Part shown: positions 7,135-7,308 of the stretch, piece after piece
How positions within the stretch are numbered: position 1 is the stretch's first letter
Layout of the letters: each line of letters starts with the position of its first letter
DNA from: an uncultured Tissierellia bacterium
GTDB lineage: Bacteria > Bacillota > Clostridia > Tissierellales > Peptoniphilaceae
DNA length: 7,308 nt
Reading direction: 5' to 3'
NCBI GenBank assembly: GCA_902489375.1
Contig: CABTZP010000066.1
Location: forward strand, 1-7,308
Position numbers and translations under genes: made by a program
Notes under the pieces: model-generated
Database searches by the model: none
Told to the model about the DNA's origin: nothing
What the model saw: the letters and a program-made list of their open reading frames with translations, nothing else

Positions 7135-7214
7135 GTGACCATTTTGATGAAAACCGGGCAGATACAAAGACTCTCCCCGAAAAAAAATCTGGAATACAGA
7201 GGTATCCCAGAGCT

Positions 7215-7308
7215 TTATCTTCTTTCATCCAGACTATACTGTCGGCTCCGGACTCTCACCGAATCAGCCTCGAAAGGCTCGCGGGCTTTACCGGCGGTAG
7301 GGAATCGC
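7215..7308 (-). promoter_or_regulatory. FMN riboswitch (RFN element), 5' end beyond the window
   Basis: On the minus strand the conserved RFN core can be read in order: ATTCCCTACC then GCCGGTAAAGCCCGCGAGC, a short variable hairpin (GCC-TTTCGA-GGC), GATTCGGTGAGAGTCCGGAG, CCGACAGTATAGTCTGGATG, and the closing AGAAGAT strand of helix P1 (7217-7223). The first strand of P1 and the GGGGC..GGGTG segment that normally precede this lie outside the window, so the aptamer is truncated at its 5' side only by the window edge. It senses FMN, the end product derived from riboflavin, and represses the operon. Its position directly upstream of ribD, with an attenuator between, fits transcriptional control. 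The promoter is off-window. Confidence 0.95.

Overview
The window looks like an ordinary chromosomal segment of a Gram-positive, Bacillota (Firmicutes)-type bacterium. The evidence is a ribD-ribE-ribBA-ribH operon in Bacillus/Clostridium order behind an FMN riboswitch, strong AGGAG-type ribosome binding sites, TTG and GTG starts, U-tract terminators, and a Firmicutes-style heterodimeric ABC exporter pair. Genus cannot be assigned from the sequence alone. Every gene is on the minus strand, so transcription runs from high to low coordinates. I see no mobile element, tRNA, rRNA, CRISPR array or integration scar.

Right part (7308 down to 3401): a complete riboflavin biosynthesis transcription unit. 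It opens with an FMN riboswitch (RFN element) whose 5' end lies beyond the window edge. A leader of about 175 nt follows, containing an intrinsic terminator that is presumably the riboswitch-controlled attenuator. Next come ribD (TTG start at 7038, deaminase plus reductase), ribE (riboflavin synthase, 20-nt overlap with ribD), ribBA (GTG start at 5225, DHBP synthase plus GTP cyclohydrolase II) and ribH (lumazine synthase). A 13-bp perfect stem with a U-tract ends the unit just after ribH. Together the four proteins carry GTP and ribulose 5-phosphate to riboflavin, except for the dephosphorylation of the pyrimidine intermediate, which in bacteria is done by separate HAD phosphatases not encoded here.

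Left part (3250 down to 1): a second transcription unit, separated from rib by the terminator and about 160 nt of AT-rich DNA with a possible operator-like dyad. It encodes two ABC half-transporters joined by an ATGA stop/start overlap. The first (574 aa) has a degenerate ATPase site: Asp for the catalytic Glu, Gln for the switch His, and Ser in the Walker A loop. The second runs off the left edge after 509 residues, with an intact Walker A and Q-loop. This is the usual arrangement of an asymmetric heterodimeric exporter. Substrate is unknown, and the terminator argues against a direct riboflavin role.

I did not find a previously undescribed system. The points most worth checking are the Cys-rich tail of RibBA, the start site and attenuator architecture of ribD, the asymmetric ABC pair, and the dyad upstream of it.
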